DNA of 64,000 nucleotides from the NCBI RefSeq assembly GCF_009727055.1, contig NC_052350.1, positions 31,100,789-31,164,788 of the forward strand, read 5' to 3'. A model generated the notes under the pieces. That model searched no databases and had not been told where the DNA came from. It saw nothing but the letters and a program-made list of their open reading frames with translations. The stretch comes from Benincasa hispida. Its lineage: Eukaryota > Streptophyta > Magnoliopsida > Cucurbitales > Cucurbitaceae. Within the stretch, counting starts at the first letter, position 1; every line of letters starts with the position of its first letter. Made by a program: the position numbers and the translations under genes. Below are positions 35,062 through 47,335 of this stretch, in pieces.

Positions 35062-36007
35062 ATCTAAGCGATCTCTTAAGAACGACTATACAACCATTTT
35101 ACAAAAGCTGCAAGATCGTTTAACAAATGGTAGGCGCGAACTCTTTACGAATCCTAAACGACTGACAAGAATCCTAAACGAATATCAACACGCATTTAAG
35201 GAGAAGAGTCACATACATTTCAAAGATCGATGATGGTGGAAAAATGTGTACAAATGACCGATGAGAAGGTGGCTAAACGCCCAGATGAAGATGGGAGATG
35301 ATGAGTCAAATACAAGAGCAAAAATGAGAGAAAGCGAGAGCCAAAATCGCACAGTGAGAGAAGATGTAAGCGAAAAAGTGGGGTGAACGATGCTTCGTAG
35401 TGCGGTTTCAAGAGTTCTCTAAATTAGGATAAAATTGGTATTTCACAAGGGTAAAAGGTCAGTCATAGATAAGTTTTAGGAAGAGATCATCCATAGAAAG
35501 TTTTTGAGAGTTGGGTGGTTTCGTGAAATTTTCCAACTTTGTTTTATTTTTATCATATCTTTGTGGATACAACTTCGTTTTAATTAAATAATCTCTCGTT
35601 TTCATACGATTTTTCACGTTCTTTCCAACCATGCTTATAAAATAAGTATAATGTTAAAGCATCTTTAGTTTTAAATGACTTTAAATTTTTGTTTTGTTGT
35701 TGTTGGAAGGGGGAGCAAAAAGAGACGTAGAAATACATGGAAAGAGAGTATTTAATATTGAGAGTAAAAAGTGGTATTTTTCATGTTAAAAGGGTCAATA
35801 ATAAACAAGTTTTTAGAAAGACGTCTATCATCGAAAAAGTTTTTACTTTTCGGGCCATTTTGTATCATTTTCCCACTTTCAAACCTTAAAAAATATGAGA
35901 CAAAAAAAAATTCCAAAAAAATAAAAAATAAAAATGAGCTTCTTCTAAAACTACCAAAAATTTCGGTGGCTGACACTGAACACACCTGATTCTCAACTCC
36001 CACTCCA
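35062..36007. other. intergenic region upstream of the plastid-type gene
   Basis: The first 350 bp still look repeat-derived (AAACGA words). 35430-35990 is AT-rich and holds the presumed promoter; no clear TATA box decides a start. The 5' leader probably includes the pyrimidine-rich CTGATTCTCAACTCCCACTC just before the ATG. Confidence 0.4.
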
Positions 36008-38588
36008 ATGGCTTCCCTTCACCTTCTTCAACCCATCACTTTTCTCTCTTCCCATTCTGGCCCTCTCTTTTCCCTACATTCCCGTCCATATCCAATCAGT
36101 TTCAGACCCTTCTTTGCCAAAAAGCCCTTTCCATTGAAACCCCTCACTCTTTCCTTTGCTCTCGCCGAATCGGACTCCCCTAAGTCCTTAGAACCCGATC
36201 CTCAACTTCTCCTTCAAGAACTGGCCGTAAGTATGGCCTTCATCTCCACTTTTCCCCCCCCTCCAATTCCACAAGTTTATGTCTAATTTTCTGTTTGGAT
36301 TGTAATTTTTTGTACAGGACAGTTTTGATCTCTCCCGAGATTACTTTGAAAAACTTCCCCGTGATCTTCGTCTTGATGTAAGAGGAAGTTTTTTATTTTG
36401 TTGTTGAGTGATTCTGTAGCTTTGTGTTTAATGTTCTTCATTTTCTTGTTTTTTTGGGGGATTGAGAGTGATTATCGGTAATTTTGTTTTATATGTGAAG
36501 CTCAATGATGCTGCTTTTGATCTTTCTAATGGACCCGTTATTGACGAGGTACTTTCTTTGTTCTGCTTGTTTGTATCATTCTTGTTTAGGCCTATTCACA
36601 TCCATTTTAGTTTTATTATCCATTTTTCAAAAGATATGCCTTCATTTAAAAACACTTTTTTCAAAAGTTATCCCAAACACACTCCAGAGATGCTATCGTG
36701 AATTGAAAGGTTTGCGTATAGTTTAGTTAAGATTTCAAAAGTATTTCTTCAAAGTAGAAAATACAACAAAGAAATTGTCAATCTAAGGATAACTTAACTG
36801 TTATAGGCAAAGATATGATATTACTCATCTATCATACAAGCCAGATGTTTGAAATCCCACATCCACACACACATATACGTGAGTATCTAGGTTAACTTAC
36901 GCACACCTCGATTAATCTCATGGAACAACCCATCCAACCCTACAATATTTGGATGCTAAGGAAACTTATAAAATATTAAATCCTAGGTAGGTGGCTCACC
37001 TTCATATTGTTGAACTCAAAAGGAAAAATGTAACAAATAAATTACCAAGAAAATTTGAAACAATTACTAGGGGAGGATGCCATCATAAGATGAGGCCCTC
37101 TCTGCTGCACATGTTTGTTTTGATACTTGATTCTCAAGTTTTTCTTATTGTAGAACTTTCATAATAAGATGAACTTTTTGATTATCGACTCTCAACTCCG
37201 AGTAAATGTGAATTATCTGCTACAAACTTATGATGTACTGAGAATGTTGAATGTCTACTTCAGTGTGGTCAAGAGATGGGAGAAATATTGCTAAATCTCT
37301 CTCGTGCATGGGAAGTAGCTGATACCTCCACTTCACATGCTTTAGTAAGCAAGTTCCCCACATTGGTGCAATCTTTGACGGACAATTACAAGTCAGGCAA
37401 GAACAAGACTCAAGGAAATTGATGCTCAAGTATTTTGTGAAGGAATAAATGTGACCTTTGTTTGGTCTATCTATTTAGGATTTGGCAAGCGTTTGATATC
37501 TGCTGGAAGAAGGTTCCAGTCGATGGGACAGTACGGTCAGGGTGAACTACAAAAGGTACCTCATAAACCCAACTATGTTTTTTCATGATCAAAGCTTATA
37601 CATCAATCATATTGTAAGAAGTTTAAGGGTTAATGAGCTACCCCTGAAGAATAGCTTTGAGGTGGCTTAGAGATTCTGTTCACTATCTATACATGGTTTG
37701 TTTATAAAAGGAAATTTTTAATGTTGATAATTTATCCTATGCCCTACATAATTGGAAAGTCAATGATGTTTATGCTGTGTACTCATTCTTAAAGTCGAGG
37801 AAATATCAACATGCTGGTGGATTTTCTTCAAAAACGGAAAATCAATTATAATTCTCATCAGTACAAAATTTATTATTTAAGTTTTTCTAATTTTCTTGAA
37901 AGGTTTCACAATTATAGATTGCCAAATTAATGAATACAACTGGAAAGCTTCTGTCTGCGTCATCTGCTTCAAAAGTAGCAGAACAGCCTAAGAATGAAAC
38001 CAGAATGTTTAAGGTAGGTTTGAACTTTACATTAGATTCGATACAACGTATACGTTGTGGATAAACCATGATTTTGCAGATATGAACCAACTTGATCTTT
38101 ATTTAAGTAATTTTGTTCCACTCTTCAGTTTGGAGAGCTTCAAGTTGAACTGACTGCAGATAAGGCGAACATCGGTGCAGCAATTGGTTTTGTTTTCGGG
38201 TAATCACCACTTATCTTAACTAGATTCTTCACATATTTATTCATTTATCAGATGACAAGAATATCCCTTTCATGTTTTAAATGTAAAATGCAGAGTAATT
38301 TCATGGCAACTGGGTCAGGGTGTTCAAAGTATTCCTGAGAGTTCTCTGCAGTATGCAAATGACAATGCTTTACTTCTAGCCAAGGTACTAGAACCATTAA
38401 TTTGAATGTTATGATTATTTCGATTCTTAAGTTCAATGCTGAATGGGAATTTGATGATATATGTATATATACTTCAGTCTTTGAGAGGCGCTCTACTTGC
38501 AGTTTCGTATTCATCCGTGGTTTTGTCTGCTTTCACTACTGTGGGATTAATCTTACTTGCTAGACAACTTAAATCAAAGGAAGAGTAA
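36008..38588 (+). CDS. plastid-type protein of unknown function, two C-terminal membrane segments
   Basis: The nine coding exons are 36008-36226, 36318-36377, 36501-36548, 37264-37396, 37479-37555, 37918-38013, 38129-38199, 38294-38384 and 38478-38588. They join in phase to 301 residues. I do not recognise the protein. Residues 1-53 are rich in Ser, Pro and Phe with few acidic residues, like a chloroplast transit peptide. Residues 74-210 are soluble (DSFDLSRDYFEKLPRDLRLD, then RLISAGRRFQSMGQYGQGEL). About 225-243 (NIGAAIGFVFGVISWQLG) and 268-292 (GALLAVSYSSVVLSAFTTVG...) are hydrophobic, so the C-terminus is likely anchored in a plastid membrane. The exon 4/5 intron uses a GC donor (AG|GCAAGA). 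The start is the first ATG with a good context (CCAATGGCT). Clean frames and strong splice sites argue for a functional gene. Confidence 0.85.
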
Positions 38589-39480
38589 GGTTGTCTTCTT
38601 TATTTTTCTTATCTCTTGTAAATGTGTTGTATTCAGTCAAAGAACTAAGCTCATTGCTGGGCCTTTTACTGAAAATGTTATGAATCTGAGTATATGACAA
38701 TAATCTTCTCAGTTTTAAAATAAGAGTGGCTAATATTCACCTTTTTTCTTTTCTCTTTTCTTTTCTTTTCTTTTTGTTTTTTTGTTTTTGTTTTTTTTTT
38801 GAATGTTTGCTTGTTGAGAAATATGAGAGTTGCATTCAGAGGGCAAAAACAAATAAAAACAACCTAAGGGATAAGGCATCATTTTTCCCAAATGAAAGAT
38901 TACAAAAAAATTTTCTAATAAAAATCGATGGAGATAACTCTTCTAAGATTCATCGAAAGCATTCTAGGTTTGTCTTTAAAAAGCCACCCTAAAAGGATTT
39001 CAGCCAACAAAGGCCGATATTCTCTTGTCTTACCATCTAAGATTATAAATACACTTTTTATTATGCTCAGTCTTACAAATTCTGTTTCAATACAATGAGA
39101 TCATATTGCACAGTTGAAAAGTTGCAGAAAATTTTCTTTTTGTTTTGTTGATGCGAGATCTCACTTGATAAACAATAAAATTGTAATTCTAGAAAGATGT
39201 GACCTGCAAAAAAGAGAAATTTGGGCACCGGTGTAGTAATTGTCACAACGATAACACCTTCAATGTTTAAGTTAGTAAGAGGCTTATGGCTGTAGTAAGA
39301 GTTTTAGGGATGAGAATTGACTTACTTCTTCTAGAGTCATGTTGTATATATAGGCTAGTTGACCCAATGTTTTTCTTTCCTCTCTTAGATTTGGACTCCC
39401 TAATATCCGTTCTCTTCTCATCTTTAGTATTGGGCTATGTGTGCAAATTGCACACCCTTGAGTCGAATTGGCTACCTTCG
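38589..39480. other. 3' flank of the plastid-type gene; pyrimidine tract
   Basis: Contains a T/C-rich low-complexity run at 38738-38800 and then A-rich sequence (GAGGGCAAAAACAAATAAAA) that may be a minus-strand LINE tail. No gene seen. Confidence 0.4.
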
Positions 39481-39487
39481 ACTTCAT

Positions 39488-40258
39488 TAGAGATGTCCAC
39501 GGGTGGGGCGGGAACGGGAAAGCCTTTTCCATCCTCGTCCTGCTCCCTATTTCAATCTCCATTCCCGTGAAATTCTCCACATAGATAGGGTAGGGATTCC
39601 CCGTGGAGAATTCTCAGAGATCAGATTCCACGTGGAGAAAATTTTCTCATTTGTATTTTTTAAATTTATTCATTTTGTCGATATAAAATTTCTTAATAAA
39701 ACAATAATATTTTATATGCAAAGATATCATTAAAACATTTAGTCCTAAAATTAAAATTTAAATATTATGTCTAAATTTTCCACTTAAATAGTACAATATT
39801 TAAGTTTTAAAAGGAATCCAGTTTTAAGTATTAAAAAATATTTACATATATTAAAGTATAAAGACATTGAGATAAGAACTAAAAAATGATTGTTGTAGCA
39901 TTTTAAAATAAACTAGTTAAAACTAGTTAGAAAAAAAAATTAATTAAAATGAATTCACTATGAGTTTATTACAGAATGAACTCACATAATGTGAGTTTAT
40001 ATATGTGTGTGTATATATATATTTCATTATAACAAAATATATATATAAGAAAAAATATATAATTTTCAATCGGAATGGGGTGGGGAATTAGGGCGGGGAC
40101 AGGGTCGGGGTTGGGGATAGGAAATGTATTTCCGGTCCCTGTCCTCGTTTAGTCAATGGGGAGAAATTTCTCCTTGCTCCCTTCCCATTCCCCGTCCAAT
40201 TGGGTATTCCCTGTCTTTTTAGGGCGAGTCCCCACGGGGTAAAAAAACGTCTCTAGGC
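39488..40258. mobile_element. short nonautonomous element with GC-rich ends
   Basis: The left end AGAGATGTCCACGGGTGGGG and the right end (reverse complement AGAGACGTTTTTTACCCCGT) resemble each other. Inside each end are runs such as GGGGCGGGAACGGG and GGGGCGGGGACAGGG. The middle is AT-rich, with a TG/TA run near 40005-40022. It looks like a MITE-like element; I could not read a clear target duplication. Confidence 0.45.
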
Positions 40259-40329
40259 CTCATCCATGGTTGGGGTCGAGGGTGACTCTCATGGAGCTTG
40301 AACTTGTAGCTCACTTGGCCCAAAGCTCA

Positions 40330-42045
40330 TTTGACTTTGTGTTAGGTAATTAAATGTCGGGACTTGCCATTTTGCCCTATTTGAGTCCAAATAACGGTGA
40401 ATTTAGTCCAAATCTTCTCGCGTCTAAATTTATCCATTCCATTAAAACACCATTCCTAGGTTAGAATATAATTTTACCGGAGAAGAAAACAAAAATTATG
40501 CACTTAATGAAAAAAATACAACATGTTATTAACGAAATACAGTAAAAATAAATAGGGTTCAAAACCCTTACCTTTGAAGAACAATTCTTCAATTGAAATT
40601 CCCTCGAACACCAATTTGGCACAACCACAAAAGTTACCACGATATTCTCAAGGATGAGAACCCAAGAGGAACGGGCTCTTGCTATTTTGGATTTTTTTTA
40701 GAGGGAAAAATGATTGAGGAGATGATGGATCAAGAAGCAACATAGAGAACTCTACCGTGTTTTTCTTTCAGGAAGAAGAAGACTGAAGGTCATTCACCAC
40801 TCCTGCACGTTGTGGAGAGAAAAAGGGGGTGGGAACTCCCTCCCTAAAACTGTTTTTTCATTTATTATTATTTTTAAAAAAATATTAAAAATATTAAAAT
40901 TAATTTTAATAATAAACCTTATATATTAAACTATATGTTATATCAAATATAATATATAACCTATAGTTTAATTTTCTCAACAACAATATTTAATACATAT
41001 CCCATTTATATTAAATTTGGTTATATGAATCTAATTCACATAATTAATATTTGAGTCATATTCAAATATTTAATTTCTCTCAAATAAATATTTAATATTA
41101 TAATGTATCAAATACATTATAATAATTATATCATATATAATTAAAATTTAATTAATTATATCAATATAATTAATTCTCTCAATTAATTTGAATAGTTCAA
41201 ATTAACCCAAAAACTTATTTCCATAAAATCATGTTGAGCTACTGAGAGGACCTCATGAACCTGTAGCTTGAAGCACCAACGGTATGTGAATAATTAATTA
41301 AACTCTTTAATTAAATTATTCACCATCCGTTAACTATCGGGCACTCCATAAAGATCGATAGCTACATCTTCACACTATAAATATATTTCTGTGTCCATTG
41401 GATTTAACCAATCAACAGTATAATGACCCTTCACAAATTGCTCATAAGTACAACTAGGCCAAAATTACCGTTTTGCCTCTATAGTTACATCTAACTCCTT
41501 AAATATCATTGATCCCTCTAATGAACAATAGATCATAGTTCTGATCCCTCTAATGAACAATAGATCATAGTTCTACTATGATTAAACCCCTCTTGGGCTA
41601 GGAGAGAGTGTGACACCACATTGTTCAAGACTTGGAATCAACCTTTAAAAGAATAATTTATCTACTTACCCCTACCTCGAGGAAGGAGTGAATTCCATCT
41701 TGTGTAGTTGTGTTTCCAGGTCCCTAATCAGACGAATCCCCAAAATGGTAGGCTTGTTAAGTCGATGATCTGACCACTTTCACCCATACAAATCAAAGGA
41801 CCGTCGTCATAGCCAGGAGTTCACAACTCACTCAGGATTCAGGTCATATTACCTATGGTCATCCTGGTGAATGTAAGTCTCAATTATGACCGGCGTTATA
41901 TAATGAGACTAAATATTTCGTGGTCCAGTCTTATACAAACTCATTTGTATAGAATATCCCCGCTCACATGTCTCCAAATGAGTGATCAGGATCAGATCAT
42001 TTATACCACCTTACAATATTTGTAACATCTATAAAGCGAGCAATT
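40330..42045 (-). mobile_element. copia-type LTR copy e (truncated at its 5' end)
   Basis: Minus orientation of the shared LTR core (CATGTCTCCAAATGAGTGATC, GGAAGGAGTGAATTCCATCTT, ACAATAGATCATAGTTC). It stops at about 42045, so roughly the first 290 bp of the LTR are missing where a copia integrase fragment begins. Contains a perfect 32-bp tandem duplication at 41510-41573. The left border is uncertain. Confidence 0.7.
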
Positions 42046-43910
42046 CCATATGTGTTAGGCATATGTTTCTTAGAATTTGCCTCAAACATATGTGTTGGGC
42101 AACCCCAAATTCTAAAATGACATAAATTAGCTTTATAACCATTCCATAACTCCAAAGGTATTCTCATAACACTTTTGGATGGAACACAGTTCAAAATATA
42201 CGCTGCAGTCTGTGCTGCAAAACCCCAAAACGAATCAGGTACGGAAGCGTAACTCATCATAGACCAAACCATGTCCAACAGGGTTTAATTTCTCTTTTTT
42301 GATACACCATTATATTGAGGTGTATCAGGTACCGAGAGTTAGGATACAATTCCATGTTTTATCAAATAGTTATGGAATGTTAGATCCAAAAACTCTCCAT
42401 CTCGATCAAATCGAAATGTCTTAATTGTTTTATTTAATGCATTTTCAACTTCAGCCTTGAATTCTTTGAACTTTTTAAAAGATTCAGACTTATGTTGCAT
42501 TAAATAAACATATCCATATTTTGAATAATCATCAGTAAAGGTGATGAAATAATCAAACCCTCCTCTTGCTTTACATTCATCGAACCATGGAGGTCTGAAT
42601 GTACTAGTTGAGTTCTTTGGTCTTGTGACATTTTCCAATAAAAGGTCTTTTAGTCATCGTGCTTTCAACACATGACTCACACATAGGTAAAGAATTTTCT
42701 TCTAACTCGCTTAGAAGTCCATTCTTCACCAACCTCTCAATCTATTGAGATTGATTTGTCCTAATCTCAGGTGCCAGAGTTGCGCATTTTCCTTAGGAGA
42801 AATTTTAAGTCTTTTATGTTGAGTTACCACAGTTTTAAACATTTCAATGTTATGAAGGGATTTAGTTGCTAACAATCTTAACACATATAAATTATTTTCT
42901 AGTTCAACTGAACAAATATTGATACTATTCTTAAAGATAAACACTTCATTTACAAAGAAGTTTATACAATAAGATTGTTCAAGTAAACACTTTACAGAAA
43001 TTAAATTCTTTTTCAAACTAGGAACTACATATACATTTTCTAACAAAATATATCTATTCTATAAAGTTAATTGGAGACCTCTCACTGCCATAACTAAGAC
43101 GACATGCCCAATTCCAACTCGCATCATCATCTCCCCAACTTCCAATTGCCTCCAGGAACTAATTCCCTGAAATGAAGAACAAACGTGGTTAGTGGTGCTC
43201 GAATTAATTATGCAGGCCGAATAATCATTTTCCACTAAACAGGTTTCCAAAACAAGCAAATCATATTTACCTTGCTTGACCTTCTTCTTTTCTGCCAAGT
43301 ATTTGAGACAGTTCCTCTTCCAATGTCCCTCCTAGTTGCAATGGAAACAGATTCCCTTTGCAATCTTGGCTTTCTTGCCCTTTTGGGCAGCAGCTGGTGG
43401 GTTAGCTTTCACCTATCCATATTTCTTCTCCTTCCACTTTTTGGTATCGGAAGAAGAAGGCACAGACTTTGTCCCAGAGGTCGAACCTCTGTGGAACTTC
43501 TTAGAGGATGAAGCAACATTTGCTTTACCCTTTTGTTCCTTGGTTTTCATCAATGACTGGAAGGTCTATAGCTCGCTGAACAAGGTGGTCATGTTGTAGT
43601 CAATCCTATTCATAACAGCATTGCTACGAAACTGTAAGAAACTTTCAGTTAAAGATTCCAAAATAAAGCTAACCTGATTGGCTTCATCGATGACGGACCC
43701 ATTCATCTCCGCCATATTGAAGTGGACCATTATGTAGAGAACATGTTCTCGAATAGATGTCCCTTCTTGCATACGGGCATTGAAGATGTGTTTGAGAGCA
43801 TCGTGCCTGAGCTGTGTGGACGGTTGTTCGAACATTCCCCTCAGGGACTCCATAATCTCACGGGCCGTGAGTATGGGCTCATCATGATCATCACGAAGAT
43901 CGCTTTGAAG
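42000..43910 (-). pseudogene. Ty1/copia gag-protease-integrase remnant
   Basis: In minus-strand order it holds the following. A gag core (about 43910-43570) includes REIMESLRGMFEQP and VIDEANQVSFILESL. The zinc knuckle near 43340 reads CFHCN-stop-EGHWKRNC. The protease region (about 43230) has the usual DSGAT replaced by NSSTT. The GAG-pre-integrase region (43046-42726) includes NAQLWHLRLGQIN. The integrase core (42640-42000) includes FDYFITFTDDYSKYGY, FRFDRDGEF and DSFWGFAAQTAAYILN. The third acidic residue of the integrase DDE triad appears as Lys (GVSKKRN). RT and RNase H are absent on this strand. Stops and shifts occur throughout; it cannot be active. Confidence 0.88.
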
Positions 43911-44127
43911 AACGTTGTTGATCCGTTTACAAAGGCCTTCCATGGCTAAGGTGTTTGAGGGTCACTTGGAGAGTCTGAGTCTATGAGACATGCCACATCT
44001 AGTCTAGGACAAGTGGTAGATTTTATTGAGCATGTAATGTATGCCTTAGTTTCTTGTTTTTGTGTATTATTGTACTTGTTGTACTTTTATTATGGACACC
44101 CCACTGACTTTAGGATAAGTGGGAGAT
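43911..44127 (+). mobile_element. copia pol 3' end and polypurine tract, plus strand
   Basis: The + strand reads NVVDPFTKAF, then after a frame shift KVFEGHLESL, the usual last residues of copia RNase H. A leader-like stretch and the purine-rich AGGATAAGTGGGAGAT (44112-44127) come directly before the LTR. It abuts the opposite-strand gag at about 43910. Confidence 0.75.
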
Positions 44128-44789
44128 TGTTGGGGTAGATGTCCTAAATCTCATGGTCTTGTAGTTTGTAATTGTATTGTACAAACATTTTATTTATCTA
44201 ATAAAATAAGAGATATTCTATTCGATAATTAGTTGCATTAACCCACAAAACTAATAAACTAAGATCTATGGTTATCTTCTGAAACATGTATGTAGAGACA
44301 TACATGTAGATCATGTTTAAGTTAACCTAAACGGTCTGTAGTAGATGGATAAAGCTAGGTACCTTATCCTTGTGACACTACAAATACGACTCATTTTGTA
44401 GTTGTTACAATTATTGTTAAGTGCTGCAAATGATATGATACTAATAATTCATGTGGAGACATGTGAGCGGAGGTATTCTATAAAAATAGTTTGTATAAGA
44501 CCAGACCAAGAAATGAATAGTCTCTTTATATAACACCGTTGTTAGAAGAGATTTACATTTTATTAGGATGACGATAGGTGATTTGACCTGAATCTTGAGT
44601 GAGTTGTGAACTCCTGTCTCTAAAGGTGATCCCTTTGATCTGCATGGGTGAGAGTAGCCAGTTTCCTCGACTCACTATGCCTACCATTTTAGGAATTTGT
44701 CTAATTGGGAAGCTGGGAACGCAACTTCACAAGAAGCAATTCACACATTCCCTACTGTTAGGGTAAGTAAAAAAATTGCTCCCTTAAGG

Positions 44790-45155
44790 ACCGATTCCAG
44801 AGCTAGAATAATGTGACGCCACACCCTTTCCTTACCCAAGAAGGGCTTAGCCATAGTTGGACTATAACTTATTGTTCATCAGAAGGATCAATGGTACTTT
44901 AGGAGTTAGATGTGATTATAGGGGCAAAATGGTAATTTTGGCACAACTGTACTTACAAGCAATTTGTGAAGGATCGATTCCAGGGCTTGAATAATGTGGC
45001 GCCACACCCTTTCCTTGCCTAAGAATGGCTTAGTCATAGTTGGCCTATAATTTATTATTCATCAGAGGGATCGGTGGTACTTTAGGAGTTAGATATGACT
45101 ACAGGGGCAAAATAGTAATTTTGGCACAGTTGTACTTATAAGCAATTCGTGAAGG
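44790..45155. repeat. 183-bp tandem duplication inside LTR f
   Basis: Two units, 44790-44972 and 44973-45155, share CGATTCCAG.GCTTGAATAATG, GCCACACCCTTTCCTTRCC and the phrase TTTAGGAGTTAGAT, about 90% identical by eye. Other copies of this LTR have one unit. Confidence 0.8.
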
Positions 45156-45635
45156 ATCAATGCATTGTTGATTGGTTATATCTAATGGACACAAAAATAT
45201 ATCTATAGTGTGAAGAGTGAACTATTAGTTTTTAGTGGAGTGACCGACAGTTAATGGAAGTTGGTTAATTTAATTAAAGAGTTTAATTAATTAATCAGGT
45301 ACCATTGGAGCTTCAATCTATAGGTCCATAAGGTCCTCTCGTTAGCTCAATTTGGATTAATGAGATTCACATTAATTTTAGATTAACTCGAATTGTTCAA
45401 ATTAATAAAGGAAATTAATTACTTAAGTTATAATTCATATAAAATTAATTATATGAGAAATAATTAATATAATGTATATGGTATATTATAATATAAATTT
45501 TTATTTGAGAGACAATAAATATTTGAATACGATTAAAATATTAATTAAATGAATGTGATTCATATAAAAACTATATGTTAAATTTAATATGAATATGCTT
45601 CACAATAAATATTATTGGTTAAATGAGAGAACATT

Positions 45636-45734
45636 AAACTATAGGTTATATTATATGTGACATAATATAAACTATAGGTTATATTATATGTGACATAATA
45701 TAAACTATAGGTTATATTATATTAGATATAACAT
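45636..45734. repeat. 33-bp tandem repeat, three units
   Basis: AAACTATAGGTTATATTATA begins at 45636, 45669 and 45702; the first two full units appear identical. Confidence 0.9.
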
Positions 45735-46439
45735 GTGGTTTTAATATATATATATATATTAAATTAATTAAAAATTAGTTTTAAAAGTATAAACTTCTGC
45801 ATAATTTTCTTCCAAAACCAGAATGCACGAAGATAAAGATAAGATAAAATTAAAAATTAGTTTTAAATTAATTAGTTAATAGGGAGGGAGATATTTGATA
45901 ACTTCCCCCCTTTGTCCTCTAGTTGAACGTGTGTGAGTGGAAGAAGGAAGAGTGAGATCCTCTTATTTGATCTACAATTGCTGTTTAAGGACAGATAGAA
46001 CACTCAATCTCATACAACTCTCTCTATATTTTACTTTCAGACAATCTTTCCCACTTCCTTCTAAATTATTACTGAAGCCTACATAACTCTTAGTGATTCT
46101 CTACCCTTTGAGAATACTGAGGACTTCGTGTGGTAGTGTTCAATTTTTTGGTTGTTGTGATTGTGAGATTAGGAGGAGAAGAAGATTGTATGAACTGTTC
46201 GTGACCGAAGAGGATTTTGTGAATAATTCGGTCTTCAAGGGTGAGTGTTCTTCATCCCTTATTTTTTTTCTCTTCATTTTTTGTGATATGCATGCTTAAT
46301 TAGTCATGTGAATCATGTTTTTGTCCTCTATATGAATTAAATGTTCTATAAAATAAAATTGGGACATCGATCCTTCCACAATGGGTATTCACATACTCTT
46401 TCACAGACAACTCAACAACCCAGACTATTTACAATTAGG

Positions 46440-47335
46440 GGTGTTCAAATTGAAGGAACTCTTATACAAGAGTACCTCTGAGTGGAAGCGGATCGTTCCA
46501 AACTCATTGTGACAGAATTATTACATTTACGATCTTATAGAACATATATGCAATATACGACAAATTATCGGCATGCTTTGAGAACTAAATAACAAGAGAA
46601 CAAGAAAACATATCAGTTGAAGAACACTTCTCTACAGAAAATCTCGTTCTCTCTAAGGGATTGCTCCTCTCGCTCTCGCTGGAACATCCAAGCAAATCGT
46701 TCACCAAATCACCTGGTCGTCTACTCATGAACGNNNNNTCGTTCACCAAATCACCTGGTCGTCTACTCATGAACGGCCTCCACACGAACACAACAATGGG
46801 GATGACACCACCACTTAGAATCCTCGGTATTATCAGTGTGAGAATCCAGGAGATGTAGGCTCTGTTGGATTTGGTAGAGGGAAGGAGGAAGTGATCGTAT
46901 ACCACGACCAAGCAAGTGGGAGAAGGCATGGTCTATCGTATAGACGATGCTTGATCTTTTAGAAGAAGGTACACGATCGTTTAGCAAAAAGGCCGCGATC
47001 GTATAGACGATCGTTTAGTAATCATATTAATATCCCATAATTGTCCAATTAAAAATAATAAATATAATCATATTAATATCACATATAAACTATAATGTTT
47101 TCTCCTCCACTAGATAGAAATCATATTTATATCAATTTTCCTCTAAATAATGTATCTCATATATAATGTCAACCATATCATATCTAATTAACCAGTTCAA
47201 TCATATCATATATAATCGAACTCCCTCTTGTCAATTTGAACACTTTAAACTAACCCAAAAACTAATTCTCAACTTGAATCTATTGAGCTACCAAGGGGAC
47301 CTTATGGACCTATGGCTTGAAGCTCCAACGGTACG
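46440..47335 (-). mobile_element. copia-type LTR fragment g (minus)
   Basis: Resembles LTR d in the same orientation: ATCCAGGAGATGTAGGCTCT, a GGAGGAAG.GATCGT stretch, CGATCGTTTAG words at about 46975-47020, then ATATCATATATAATCGAACT and the AGCTCCAACGGTACGTGAA core. It ends where fragment h starts in the other orientation. Confidence 0.65.
46734..46738. other. assembly gap (5 N) flanked by identical 37-mers
   Basis: The 37 bases at 46697-46733 are repeated exactly at 46739-46775 on the other side of NNNNN. This is the footprint of two contig ends that overlap but were joined with a gap instead of merged. Confidence 0.9.

Larger units (their letters stand above)
44128..46380 (+). mobile_element. 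copia LTR copy f (3' LTR)
   Basis: Begins TGTTGGGGTAGATGTCC right after a polypurine tract and ends about ATCCTTCCACA (46380), some 2,250 bp. It carries the family core and two internal tandem repeats (44790-45155, 45636-45734). As the only copy with adjoining internal sequence, it links this whole LTR family to copia. Confidence 0.8.

Noticed and set aside
43566..43943. Copia gag frame starting at the Met near 43943
   Set aside because: The first residues are the reverse strand of a plus-strand copia pol end (DPFTKAF); the real gag sequence begins only at about 43910.
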